From DAITMV01 sp046318595 (GTDB taxonomy: Bacteria; Pseudomonadota; Gammaproteobacteria; Burkholderiales; Burkholderiaceae_B): a DNA stretch of 64,000 bases. The notes beneath the pieces are model-generated. The model did no database searches, had not been told where the DNA came from, and saw only the letters and a list, made by a program, of their open reading frames with translations. Below are positions 7,883-16,888 of the stretch, piece by piece. Numbering within the stretch: the stretch's first letter is position 1; every line of letters begins with the position of its first letter. The stretch lies in assembly GCA_046318595.1 (NCBI GenBank), contig JBKCTV010000044.1, forward strand, positions 28,962 through 92,961, in the 5' to 3' direction. A program made the position numbers and the translations under genes.

Positions 7883-10800
7883 TCAGGCTCCCGGCATCGG
7901 CATGGTAGCAGCGAAACCCACCGATTCCGTCACCGGCAAGACGTCGTCAATCACTTCGGCCACCTGTTGCGCATTTTGATTGATCATGACCGTATAGTGA
8001 TCACCGGGGCAATGATAAAGCCGCAAGCGGGAGCTCGGTATGATTTGTTCCCACCCCAACTGCTCGCCAAAATTAGTTGGCTCGTCGTCGGCCTTGATGA
8101 GGAGCGCGTCGATCGGCTCCTCGGGCCGCAGGTCGGGCAGATACGTTTGCAACGCGATGCAATGCGCCAAAAACGTGTTGAAGGCGCGGCGTAGCGCATC
8201 GATTCCGGTGCCCGGCTCCAGGAGCTGCATGGCGATCGCTTCCTGGTAAACATAGGCGATCGCTTCATCGCCGGACAAATCGGCGACGCGACTCGCCAGG
8301 TCCACAAAAGTTTTGCCGTGGGGCCGCGCCAGATCTTGCGCAAACCAGTTCAAAAGATCGATATCCTCGGAACGGCTCGGATGGTTGTCGAGCACCGGGG
8401 CGCGCGTGTCGATCAGCACCACCCCATCGATCGGATGGCCGGCTGCAACTAACTGACGCGCCGCCTCATAGGCGATCACACCGCCGAAACACCAGCCCCC
8501 CAGCATGTAAGGGCCTTGCGGCTGGCGTTCGACGATATGGGTGACGTAGCGCGCCGCCAACGCCTCGACCGAAACTTCGGCTAGATCGTCGTTTTGCAAA
8601 GACGCGGCCTCGAACGCCCGCATGGGTCGCCGCCCATCCAGGCGCCGCGCCAGCTCCGCATAGCCGAAGACCGTTCCGCCGATCGGATGGAACAACCACA
8701 ACGGCCGTACCCCGGCAAACCCTTTGTTCAGCGTTACCGCCCGCAGCGTGGCCGGCACCGCACCCCGCTCACCCGCCTGGCGGTGTTGACGCAAACGCAC
8801 CGCCAGACTTTCCACCGTTGGCGACTCCAGAAGAATGGACGACTGCCAGGGGGTATCGAACCGGCGGTTCAACAAAGTGATCAGTTGCACCGCCTGCAGG
8901 GAATGCCCGCCCAGTTCGAAGAAGTTTCCGGTCAGCGGAACGCTGTTAACTCCCAGCACATCGCTAAACGCCTGGCTGATGTAGAGCTCGTCCGCCGAGC
9001 GGGGCTGACGCGTCGCGGCGGTTTCGGACTCGGCTTGCAAACTGGGCACCAGCGCAGCCAGTTGGCGACGGTCCAATTTACCATTCGCGGTCAGCGGCCA
9101 TTGCGCGATGCGCATCAATTGCGATGGCAGCATATAAGCCGGCAAACGTTCGCGCAGCAGTTCGCGCCAGTTTTGCAAAATACCGTCGTCGCCTTCGAAA
9201 AATGCCACCAAGCGCATCGGCTCCGGCTCTTTGAGCAGCAAGGCCGCCGCCCGACGCACACCTGGCAAGGCCTGCAATCCGCTCTCCACCTCGCCCAACT
9301 CGACCCGATAACCGTGCAGCTTGATCTGATCGTCGATCCGTCCGCAGTATTCCAGCAACCCACTCGCGTTCCAACGCACCAGATCGCCGGTGGCATACAA
9401 CCGGCCCAGCTCGGGCGCAGCCGCCACTGTTTTAAACTGCCGCTCAGTCAGATCCGGACGTTGCCAGTAAGCGCTCGCCAGCCCCGCGCCGCCGATCCAT
9501 AACTGTCCGACCGCACCCGGCGGCAAAGGTTGCTCGCAGGCATCCAGAACAACGAAGTCGGTATTATTCAAAGGCGAACCGAGGTGGATCGGATCAGCGC
9601 TTTGCAGCTCGACGGCACTCGACCAGATGGTCGTTTCGGTCGGTCCATACATATTCCAAACCGTTGCAACCTTATCCAGCAAAGCGCTGTGTAACGGCTT
9701 CGACAAGGCTTCGCCGCCGCACAATACTTTCAAAGATGCCGCTCCCTGCCAGCCAGTGTCGACGAGCATTCGCCAATGCGTCGGCGTTGCCTGCATGACG
9801 TCGATGCGATGCTCTTGCAAACGCTGCGTCAGAGAGGCGGGCTCGGATGCTTCGCGGTAGCTGGTCAAATAAACGAAAGCCCCGGTGTAGAGCGGCATGA
9901 GCATTTCGAGCAGCGAAATATCGAAGGCGGGCGTGGTCACCGACAGCCAGCGGTCCGTCGCGGAAAAACCGATTCTCTTCTGCAAGGCATCGATCAGGTT
10001 TAGCAGGGCGGCGTGAGTGATCTGGACTCCTTTGGGCTTGCCGGTCGAGCCCGAGGTATAGAGCAGATACGCTGTGGAACAGCTCGCCGCGGTGTCCAGC
10101 TCGGCGGCATCTCCTTCGTTCAGGGACAGCGTACTCAAGTCCAGTACCGGTACGTGACAGTCCAGACGCCCCAAAACACCGCTGGTGGCGCCGTGCTCGA
10201 TCAACAAAACAGGCCGGGCATCGTCGACGATCGCCGTCAGGCGCTGAACCGGGAAGTTGGCGTCCAAAGGCAGATAAACGCCGCCCACGGACCATATGGC
10301 CAAAGCGGCAATCGGCCAGTTCACTCCGCGCGGCAAGCAAACACCGATCCGGTCGCCGGATTTGACCCCCGCCGCGCGCAGGGCTCGACTCAACGAAGCC
10401 ATGCGCTGCGCCGCCTGCCCATAGCTCAGCGCATCGGTCTCGTCCTGTAAAGCAGGCGCCGCGCTGCGGGTCGAGAGTTGCGTGACGATCGCCGGCAAAA
10501 TCGACGGCGCTTCGGGAACGGTGCGGGGACCGCGTCCCAAGGCCAGCCACCGGGCACGTTGCGGCGGGTCCGCCAAAGGAACAGAAGCCACAGCGGCGGC
10601 AGGCTGCATAACGGCCGCTTCGACGAACACAGTGAAAGCGCTCGCCCAGATTTCGATTTGCTCTTTGGAAAACAGGTCGGTGCGATACTTCAACTGAGCA
10701 ATCAGCCCACCATCTGGCAACTCTCCGCCCATTTCCAGAGCCAGTTCGAACTGCCCCTCCTGCTGCGGAACATGAAAAGGGCGGGCCGTGAACCCCTGCC

Positions 10801-12010
10801 CAGCAAGCTCGCCAGTCGCATCACAAGGCAGAAAAAATGCTTCGAACTGCGCCATCAGCGGAATCCGCTCCCAGGCGAAGCCGATCTGCGCCAAAGGCGC
10901 ATGCAAGGCGCTGCGCGGCGGCGACAACAACTCCACCAAACGATGCAAAGTGATGTCCTGATGCCGTAAGACATCAACCAGCCGGTTTTTATTTTCCACC
11001 AGACAGGTGCGCACGTCGGCCTGCAAATTCGCAAACTGCAAGCGGAACGGCAAAATATTGACGAACTGGCCAATCTGGGTCCGCGTCTCGCGCGTCGCGC
11101 GTTGACTGGCGGGACAAGCGACGACCCAGTCGGCTTGACCACCAACCCGGCTGAGGAACAGAGCCCACAAGCTCAAGAATAGGAAAAACGGTGTCAATCC
11201 AAGCTCACGCCCCAGTGCGCGGGCCGTATCGGCGGTCGTCCGGTTCAGACTCAACACCACACCGGCACCCGGGTCGCTAATCGACGGCGCGCGCACAAAA
11301 CTGAGGGGCAAGGGATGCAGAGCGGGCGCGTCGGCAAGATACTTGAGCCAAAAACCGGTGGACGTCGAAAACGCGGCTTTGGCGTCGCCTGCCCCAAGCG
11401 GCTGCCGTTCAGAACCACCCTCGGTATCGTATAAGAAAGACGTGCCGTCGAGCACAACCGGAGCAGCCTCCAATGCGCCGAAAGTTTTAGTGAACTCGGC
11501 CAGCAAAAGCCCCAGCGACCAGAAATCGAAGGCGGCATGGTGCATGGCGATGCAGATCAACCAGGTATCGGGGGCTCGCCGATAGCTGTGGATCCGCCAT
11601 AGACAGCCACTCGCGAAGTCGAAGGGCACACGACAATCCGCCCGGGCACGGCTGCGTAGAGCGTCGTCGTCAATGCCCTGTGCATCGACTTCCAGCAAGA
11701 CGGGACGGGCATGACCGCGCACCACTTTCTGGAAAAAAAGCGAGTCGAAAGCAATGCCGCTTCTCAAAACCGGATGGCGCTGCAGCATGCTGTTCAACCA
11801 CGCCCGGGCCTGAGCAGGAAAAGCCGGATCATCGACGGTGATTTCTGCAGAAAAAATCAGATGCTGCGCGCCGGATTGCGGTTTAGCCGCCATCAGCAAC
11901 GCCAAGCCCCGCTGCCAGCGCGATAAACCGAAACGCTGCTCGGCCGGGGCGATTTCGACCACCCGGGCCGACGCTGCGGGGCTGGGTGGATCGACCGAGG
12001 CGTCGGTCAT
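7883..12010 (-). CDS. Single-module NRPS, C-A-T-TE, glycine-like adenylation code, Cys-nucleophile thioesterase
   Basis: The 1375-residue protein has four domains. Condensation spans about 20-450, with HHAAFDF (H157, H158, D162). Adenylation spans about 500-985 (YTSGSTGKPKG, YGPTETTIW, TGDLVRW). The thiolation domain spans about 1005-1075, with FELGGHSLQ and pantetheine Ser1037. The thioesterase spans about 1100-1375, with GWCFGG (Cys1174 where Ser is usual), Asp1201 and His1338. Aligning by eye to GrsA gives specificity residues D697, I698, L701, Q740, L763, G765, M788, I795, W796, K978 (DILQLGMIWK), one change from the known glycine code DILQLGLIWK. With the upstream ligase and carrier, it should join a fatty acyl group to glycine and release it. 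The ATG at 12010 overlaps the carrier stop (ATGA); the frame extends to 12097 but lacks a better start. Confidence 0.92.
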   Translation of the reverse strand: MTDASVDPPSPAASARVVEIAPAEQRFGLSRWQRGLALLMAAKPQSGAQHLIFSAEITVDDPAFPAQARAWLNSMLQRHPVLRSGIAFDSLFFQKVVRGHARPVLLEVDAQGIDDDALRSRARADCRVPFDFASGCLWRIHSYRRAPDTWLICIAMHHAAFDFWSLGLLLAEFTKTFGALEAAPVVLDGTSFLYDTEGGSERQPLGAGDAKAAFSTSTGFWLKYLADAPALHPLPLSFVRAPSISDPGAGVVLSLNRTTADTARALGRELGLTPFFLFLSLWALFLSRVGGQADWVVACPASQRATRETRTQIGQFVNILPFRLQFANLQADVRTCLVENKNRLVDVLRHQDITLHRLVELLSPPRSALHAPLAQIGFAWERIPLMAQFEAFFLPCDATGELAGQGFTARPFHVPQQEGQFELALEMGGELPDGGLIAQLKYRTDLFSKEQIEIWASAFTVFVEAAVMQPAAAVASVPLADPPQRARWLALGRGPRTVPEAPSILPAIVTQLSTRSAAPALQDETDALSYGQAAQRMASLSRALRAAGVKSGDRIGVCLPRGVNWPIAALAIWSVGGVYLPLDANFPVQRLTAIVDDARPVLLIEHGATSGVLGRLDCHVPVLDLSTLSLNEGDAAELDTAASCSTAYLLYTSGSTGKPKGVQITHAALLNLIDALQKRIGFSATDRWLSVTTPAFDISLLEMLMPLYTGAFVYLTSYREASEPASLTQRLQEHRIDVMQATPTHWRMLVDTGWQGAASLKVLCGGEALSKPLHSALLDKVATVWNMYGPTETTIWSSAVELQSADPIHLGSPLNNTDFVVLDACEQPLPPGAVGQLWIGGAGLASAYWQRPDLTERQFKTVAAAPELGRLYATGDLVRWNASGLLEYCGRIDDQIKLHGYRVELGEVESGLQALPGVRRAAALLLKEPEPMRLVAFFEGDDGILQNWRELLRERLPAYMLPSQLMRIAQWPLTANGKLDRRQLAALVPSLQAESETAATRQPRSADELYISQAFSDVLGVNSVPLTGNFFELGGHSLQAVQLITLLNRRFDTPWQSSILLESPTVESLAVRLRQHRQAGERGAVPATLRAVTLNKGFAGVRPLWLFHPIGGTVFGYAELARRLDGRRPMRAFEAASLQNDDLAEVSVEALAARYVTHIVERQPQGPYMLGGWCFGGVIAYEAARQLVAAGHPIDGVVLIDTRAPVLDNHPSRSEDIDLLNWFAQDLARPHGKTFVDLASRVADLSGDEAIAYVYQEAIAMQLLEPGTGIDALRRAFNTFLAHCIALQTYLPDLRPEEPIDALLIKADDEPTNFGEQLGWEQIIPSSRLRLYHCPGDHYTVMINQNAQQVAEVIDDVLPVTESVGFAATMPMPGA

Positions 12011-12294
12011 GCCGTCTGGTCGTCCGTTTGAGCGGGAGGAAAGTTCAGCAGCGTAGTCAGCTGCGCAACCAGCGCCTCGACTGTCGGGCAGTCCCACAAT
12101 AAGGTCGAGGGCAAGCGCACATTCCAGCGGTCTTCGAACTCACCGGCAACGATCAGTGCCGACATAGAGTCGAGCCCCATTTCGATCAGAGGCGTATTCG
12201 CATTTATGTCCTCGACTTTGAGACGCAACTCCCGCGCAAGCAGTTCCATGACCAATCGATGGACGGACTGTTGATCGGTATCAGGCGACGACAT
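12007..12294 (-). CDS. Acyl carrier protein of the lipopeptide operon
   Basis: This 95-residue stand-alone carrier has the phosphopantetheine site in MGLDSMSALIVAGEFE (Ser of LDSMS). It would hold the fatty acyl group activated by the upstream ligase and present it to the dehydrogenase-like protein and then to the NRPS condensation domain. The start chosen is ATG at 12294, preceded by GAGGAG about nine bases upstream; the frame is open to 12366 but that stretch overlaps the previous gene. The stop overlaps the NRPS start by ATGA, implying translational coupling. Confidence 0.88.
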   Translation of the reverse strand: MSSPDTDQQSVHRLVMELLARELRLKVEDINANTPLIEMGLDSMSALIVAGEFEDRWNVRLPSTLLWDCPTVEALVAQLTTLLNFPPAQTDDQTA

Positions 12295-12338
12295 CGTGCA
12301 TACTCCTCTTTCAATTGAATATAGATTCGACTTTTGAC

Positions 12339-14057
12339 TCAGCGGGCTTTGCCCGCGAGCGGCCAATCGAACAAGGAAAACATTTTTCCGGAGGTCTGTT
12401 GCTCGACGATATGCGTTAGCAGGGATTGCAGGCGTTTCGCATCAATCGAGCACTGCGCCTTCCAGTGATCCTCGATACCATGCACCAGCCACTCTGCAGC
12501 GGCAAAAAAAACGCCACACCGCTCCCGGTTGAACAGCCATGTGCCAATCGACACGATGTCGGCATGCAAAGCGTTATACAGCTTGGCATGGTGAATATCG
12601 ATCGGCTGCCTTTTTCGACCGGCCGGGCGATCGCCTTGCGCGGCCAACCCGCTTTCCAACGCGATCATTCTCTCATCAATACTCTGTAGTATACCGCTGG
12701 CAAAAAGTTCATTTTTTATTTCGCCCAGCATTTGTTTCAGTACGGGCCAAGCGCCGAGGACGGCATCGCAGCCCCGGCCGTTGATTTCGAAACCGTCCCA
12801 GTTCAGCACCGGCAGATCGGCGCCCAGATCAAATAACCGCTGCGCCCGTTGTTTGGATAGCCGATAGCTGCCCGCCGTTCCACTGACACGCATGATTTGC
12901 GGCAGCTGCACCGCCAGCGCGTCCAAGCATACCGCGCTGCTGCCATCGAACAAGGACACCACCTCGCTGTCGCGCAGAATTTTTTGAAAAGGCAAACGCC
13001 GCAGGTAAAACCGCGCCCCCAGTAAACGCTTCAGCTTCTCGGCCGAATCATCCAGCACATCGGAAACAAAGGTTTTAGCAACCAGAGACCAGCTCGAAAA
13101 CTGCTGCGGGAACAAATGCAAAGCTCGCGCGGCAACGACAGACACCAATTCGGCCCTGATGGCCGCAGACCAGATATCCACGACCTGCAGCGCCACCACG
13201 TCATGACGCAAAATGCTGTGTTGGTACAACTGCCGTGTATGCAAAAACTGCAACGTCAAACGCAGCAGACTGTCCAGCGCCCCCAACGCCAACGGGGTAC
13301 AGCAAGTTCGCGTGACTTGCAGACCCTTGAGCGCCCATTCCAGGCCCTCACCCGTCTGGCCCAGAAGTTCGGCGGACGTTACGGGCGTATCGATGAAGCG
13401 GATACCGCTGATATCGCAGGCACGCAGACCATGCGTCGCCTCTCTGGGCAAATCTTCGTAAGTGCCTGCTGGCAAATCGTTTTTGCGCAGCAGAAACAGC
13501 GATTGGCCACGCCAGTTTAAAGCCTCGACATGACGCGCCAGAACGAGTGCGATATCCGACTCGGTACCGCGGTTGATCGGCCATTTTTCACCACGCAAGC
13601 GCCACCGGCCGTCACCGTCTTCGGTCAGAAGGGTTTGATTACTTAGCAGGTCAGCCCCGTGCTCCGCTTCGGAATACGCCAGACAAGGAAACTTCATTGT
13701 CAACAACTCCGCCGCCATCTGACTTTTTTGTCGCTCGCTGCCGGCCATCCAGACAAGCACAGACCAGATCTGCGTGCTGTAGCTGATGGTGAAAGCCAAG
13801 TCGCGTCGAGCCAGCACCCGCCCAATCGAAAAAAAGCTGTCGAATCGCTCGAACCGCCCTCCATACTCGGCGGGAACATATTGCGCGGAAAGCCCTAGTG
13901 CGTGCAGCGCACAGAACACGTCGGGATCGAAACGCTCTCGCTCGTCTGCGGCCAAGGCCCCGGCTTGTGACAACAACGCATCGCTAGACAGGGGGCATCC
14001 CAGGGTCTCTTCGAGCGCGATGGCCTGTCGTAAAAAATTCAAGCTTCCGTGCGGCAA
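12339..14057 (-). CDS. Acyl-CoA/acyl-ACP dehydrogenase-like protein
   Basis: This protein of about 570 residues has the acyl-CoA dehydrogenase fold, with an extra C-terminal part beyond the roughly 380-residue core. Recognisable are the flavin/substrate region FPCLAYSEAEHGADLLSNQT, the central beta domain LRGEKWPINRGTESDIALVL and the C-terminal helical bundle. Where the family usually shows the catalytic Glu in YEGT, this protein reads SLFDGSSAV, with Asp near residue 371. Placed between a fatty acyl-AMP ligase and an ACP, it probably desaturates the carrier-bound acyl chain, as in other ligase/dehydrogenase/ACP trios. The start may be TTG at 14057, or TTG at 14042, which overlaps the upstream stop as TTGA. 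Confidence 0.87.
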   Translation of the reverse strand: MPHGSLNFLRQAIALEETLGCPLSSDALLSQAGALAADERERFDPDVFCALHALGLSAQYVPAEYGGRFERFDSFFSIGRVLARRDLAFTISYSTQIWSVLVWMAGSERQKSQMAAELLTMKFPCLAYSEAEHGADLLSNQTLLTEDGDGRWRLRGEKWPINRGTESDIALVLARHVEALNWRGQSLFLLRKNDLPAGTYEDLPREATHGLRACDISGIRFIDTPVTSAELLGQTGEGLEWALKGLQVTRTCCTPLALGALDSLLRLTLQFLHTRQLYQHSILRHDVVALQVVDIWSAAIRAELVSVVAARALHLFPQQFSSWSLVAKTFVSDVLDDSAEKLKRLLGARFYLRRLPFQKILRDSEVVSLFDGSSAVCLDALAVQLPQIMRVSGTAGSYRLSKQRAQRLFDLGADLPVLNWDGFEINGRGCDAVLGAWPVLKQMLGEIKNELFASGILQSIDERMIALESGLAAQGDRPAGRKRQPIDIHHAKLYNALHADIVSIGTWLFNRERCGVFFAAAEWLVHGIEDHWKAQCSIDAKRLQSLLTHIVEQQTSGKMFSLFDWPLAGKAR

Positions 14058-15796
14058 GATTGTCGTTGAACTATGTTTAAGGTGTCATGGTGCCAGCAAG
14101 AACGTGTCAAACGACGTTGAACTTTACCACTGGTGGTTTTAGGTAATGAAGCTTGGCGCACGAAAGTAATGCGGTGCAAGGTTAGCTGGTGATGCAGGGA
14201 AACGGCGGCCCGCACTTTATTTTCGATGTCGTTGAGCAGGGCCGGGGGCACATGACGGTGCACCTCGACCACGACGACCAGGCCTTCGGCATCCTCCAAC
14301 TGAACCGAGAACGCCACGGCCATCGATTGCCAGAGCGCCTCGTGCGCCTGCAACACCGTGTTTTCGATATCCTGGGGATAATGGTTCTGACCGCGAATGA
14401 TGATGACATCCTTGACCCGCCCCGTCACCCAAAGCTCCTGGTCGTGCAGGGCGCCCAAGTCGCCGGTGCGCAGCCAGGGGCGGTTGTCGTCCGCTGCGGT
14501 CGAATGCCAGGATTTGCCGAGCATTGCCGCAAAAGTTTCACGGGTGGCCGATTCGTTATTCCAATACCCCAGACCGACGGTTTCGCCCCTCAACCAGATT
14601 TCACCGACCTGTCCACTGATGCACGGAACGCGCGACAGCGGATCCACGATCAACAGGTCGATATCAGGGTCGACACGTCCGGCGCTCACCAGCAACTGCA
14701 CGGCGGGATCGTTTTCTTTGGCCGGCATCATCGCGCCAACCGACAGACCCGAGCGGGAAAACGCTTGCTGGCGCAACCCTTGGCCACGCAACCGGCTACT
14801 AACCAGCAGGGTGGCTTCCGCCAATCCATAACAGGGCATCAGCGCCTCGGCGGCGAAACCACATTTGACGAACTTACGGCTGAACTCGGCCAATGTAGGG
14901 GCATGGATGGGTTCAGCGCCGTTCAGCAGTACTTTCACGGATGAGAGGTCAATCTGTGCCAATTGCTCATCGGAAACGCGGCGCACACACAGGTCGTAAG
15001 CGAAATTAGGCGCTGCAGTGATGGTCGCCCGGTACCGGCTAACGGCCTCCAACCAGCGCACCGGTCTTTGCAGAAAGGCCGAGGGCGACATCAGATAGCA
15101 GTGAATGCCCACATAAACGGGTTGCAGTATGCCACCGATCAAGCCCATATCGTGATGCGGCGGCAGCCAGATCATGCCGATATCGCTCACCGTCGGATTG
15201 ACAGCATGCGCTATTGCGCGCGAATTCGCCATCAACTGACGATGGCTCAGCATGACGCCGCGCGGTTGTCCGGTCGAGCCGGAGGTGTACTGCAGCATCG
15301 CCAGGTTGCCGGGTTTCACGACAGGCCCGGAAAATACAGCCGGATCGACGTCCGCAGCATGCTCGGGAGTGATCCAGCAAAGACTGGTCAAACAACCCGC
15401 ACCCCGTCGGTCAAGATCGTCAAAAATCTCTTTTTCGCCCAGGACGAAGCCGGCAGATGAATCCGAAACAACGAGCGCGAGACGCTCCCAGGAAGCATTT
15501 TTACGGGGCGCTGTAACGGGAATGGCCACTACGCCGGCCATCAGACAACCAAAGAAGGCCGCTACGAAATCCAGGCCCGGCGAAAAAACCAGCAAGGCAC
15601 GCGCTTGAGCACCATCATTCAGTGCGCCCGCCTCGATCAAGGCTTGAGCGTAACGGGCGGCTTGTTGGCGAAGCGTTTTGAAAGACAGATGCTGCACCGG
15701 CTCCAGCTCGGAATTTAGAAATGTGAAGGCAGATTTGTCGTCTTGGGTTTGAGCTCGATGGCACAACACATCTACCAAGGTATTAAATTCCAACAT
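14039..15796 (-). CDS. Fatty acyl-AMP ligase (FAAL), first gene of the lipopeptide operon
   Basis: This 585-residue ANL-superfamily enzyme has the adenylation P-loop YTSGSTGQPRGVMLSH, the A5-like region MPCYGLAEATLLVSSR and the C-terminal hinge GRVKDVIIIRGQNHYPQDIE. These are typical of fatty acyl-AMP ligases that load fatty acids onto an acyl carrier protein rather than CoA. The residue order and length (about 580) fit the FAAL class. It is the first gene of the operon, with GAGGGAGG just upstream of the ATG. It probably activates a free fatty acid for the carrier encoded two genes downstream. Confidence 0.93.
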   Translation of the reverse strand: MLEFNTLVDVLCHRAQTQDDKSAFTFLNSELEPVQHLSFKTLRQQAARYAQALIEAGALNDGAQARALLVFSPGLDFVAAFFGCLMAGVVAIPVTAPRKNASWERLALVVSDSSAGFVLGEKEIFDDLDRRGAGCLTSLCWITPEHAADVDPAVFSGPVVKPGNLAMLQYTSGSTGQPRGVMLSHRQLMANSRAIAHAVNPTVSDIGMIWLPPHHDMGLIGGILQPVYVGIHCYLMSPSAFLQRPVRWLEAVSRYRATITAAPNFAYDLCVRRVSDEQLAQIDLSSVKVLLNGAEPIHAPTLAEFSRKFVKCGFAAEALMPCYGLAEATLLVSSRLRGQGLRQQAFSRSGLSVGAMMPAKENDPAVQLLVSAGRVDPDIDLLIVDPLSRVPCISGQVGEIWLRGETVGLGYWNNESATRETFAAMLGKSWHSTAADDNRPWLRTGDLGALHDQELWVTGRVKDVIIIRGQNHYPQDIENTVLQAHEALWQSMAVAFSVQLEDAEGLVVVVEVHRHVPPALLNDIENKVRAAVSLHHQLTLHRITFVRQASLPKTTSGKVQRRLTRSCWHHDTLNIVQRQSCRTEA

Positions 15797-15886
15797 ACGC
15801 CTCCCTCACCGTGCACGATTTAATTGCCACGCGGATTCCGATCAGATTTTGGTTAGTGCAGCTTTTTGCCAGCCAATTCTAAAGGC

Positions 15887-15979
15887 AACGCCAATTGGCA
15901 GTACGGTTTGTCACAATTCCGTAACCAGGGTAATAAGCTTTGCGGAACATCCTATATAAGATACTTCGTTCTGCAGAAC
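15887..15979. promoter_or_regulatory. Two palindromes in the upstream region of the lipopeptide operon
   Basis: The 266-bp gap between the ligase and queE (15797-16062) holds two dyads. AACGCCAATTGGCAGT at 15887-15902 contains a perfect 10-bp palindrome, and GTTCTGCAGAAC at 15968-15979 is a perfect 12-bp palindrome. Both lie 90-185 bp upstream of the ligase start. They could be operator sites, but I cannot match either to a specific regulator, and no convincing -35/-10 pair was found. Confidence 0.35.
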
Positions 15980-16062
15980 TGAGCAAGGAAAACCCTTAAA
16001 CTTTTGAGCACTAAAACCGAATCGGTCGCTCTTTTACCCCCCTTCATCCCTTCTATGGGAGA

Positions 16063-16695
16063 TCAGGGCATGCCCACGATTTTATGTGTCTGCAGCGATA
16101 GACGCCACTGAGGATGGTCTTGACAAAACTTGATGGCGGCTGCTAAGTGCCGCGGCCGATCGACGCCGTCCATGGGCTGCACGAAGAAATACTCGAAATC
16201 CCATTGCGCCATCGCGATAAAGTCGAGCGCCGGCTGCGGCATGACGATTTTCAGCTCCTGTCCACGGCGGACGTGAATCGTCGTGCCTGCTTTCGGGCTG
16301 ACGCACACCCAGTCGAGGCCCGAAGGCAGCGGCTGCGTGCCATTGGTTTCGACTGCGATCTCGAAATCCTGCGCATGCAAGGCAGCGGTTAAGGCTGCAT
16401 CAACCTGCAAAAGCGGCTCGCCGCCGGTCAACACCACATACCGATACGCTCGGCTGGCCGCCGGCCAGGCTCGAGCGACCGCCATGGCCAGGGATTTCGC
16501 GTCGACGAATTTCCCACCGCCCGGCCCATCCGTACCGACGAAATCGGTATCGCAGAATCGACACTCGGCGCTTGCCCGGTCCTGTTCACGACCGGTCCAT
16601 AAATTGCAACCAGTAAATCGACAGAACACCGCCGCCCGACCACTACGAGCACCCTCGCCCTGTAATGTAAAAAAGATTTCTTTGACGCTGTACAT
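16063..16695 (-). CDS. queE: 7-carboxy-7-deazaguanine synthase
   Basis: QueE is the radical-SAM enzyme of the queuosine/7-deazapurine pathway, converting 6-carboxytetrahydropterin to 7-carboxy-7-deazaguanine. The 210-residue protein opens with the typical YSVKEIFFTLQGEGARSGR. The cluster cysteines are C30, C45 and C48, spaced C-X14-C-X2-C instead of the usual C-X3-C-X2-C; this variant is known from Burkholderia QueE. VVLTGGEPLLQ is the SAM-binding GGEP motif. No queC or queD is adjacent in this window, so it appears to be transcribed alone. Confidence 0.93.
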   Translation of the reverse strand: MYSVKEIFFTLQGEGARSGRAAVFCRFTGCNLWTGREQDRASAECRFCDTDFVGTDGPGGGKFVDAKSLAMAVARAWPAASRAYRYVVLTGGEPLLQVDAALTAALHAQDFEIAVETNGTQPLPSGLDWVCVSPKAGTTIHVRRGQELKIVMPQPALDFIAMAQWDFEYFFVQPMDGVDRPRHLAAAIKFCQDHPQWRLSLQTHKIVGMP

Positions 16696-16888
16696 GGATG
16701 CGCAGGTAAAAACGACCGTTAGTCATTATAAGTGGGGAGGTAGAGGGAATTTATCCCGATTTTTTTGCGCATAAGAATAAATAATCACTATCGAACGAAT
16801 TCGAAGTACCCCTGAACGGGGAAAACCCTGCCGCGACTTTTATGCTCCAATCGAGTCGGGGCTTAACGCTTTGCCTTGGAGGTGGCTT

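Noticed and set aside
7883..15796. Isonitrile lipopeptide cluster (Sco-like)
   Set aside because: FAAL, ACP and a glycine-like NRPS fit, but the iron/oxoglutarate oxidase and the lyase of that pathway are missing.
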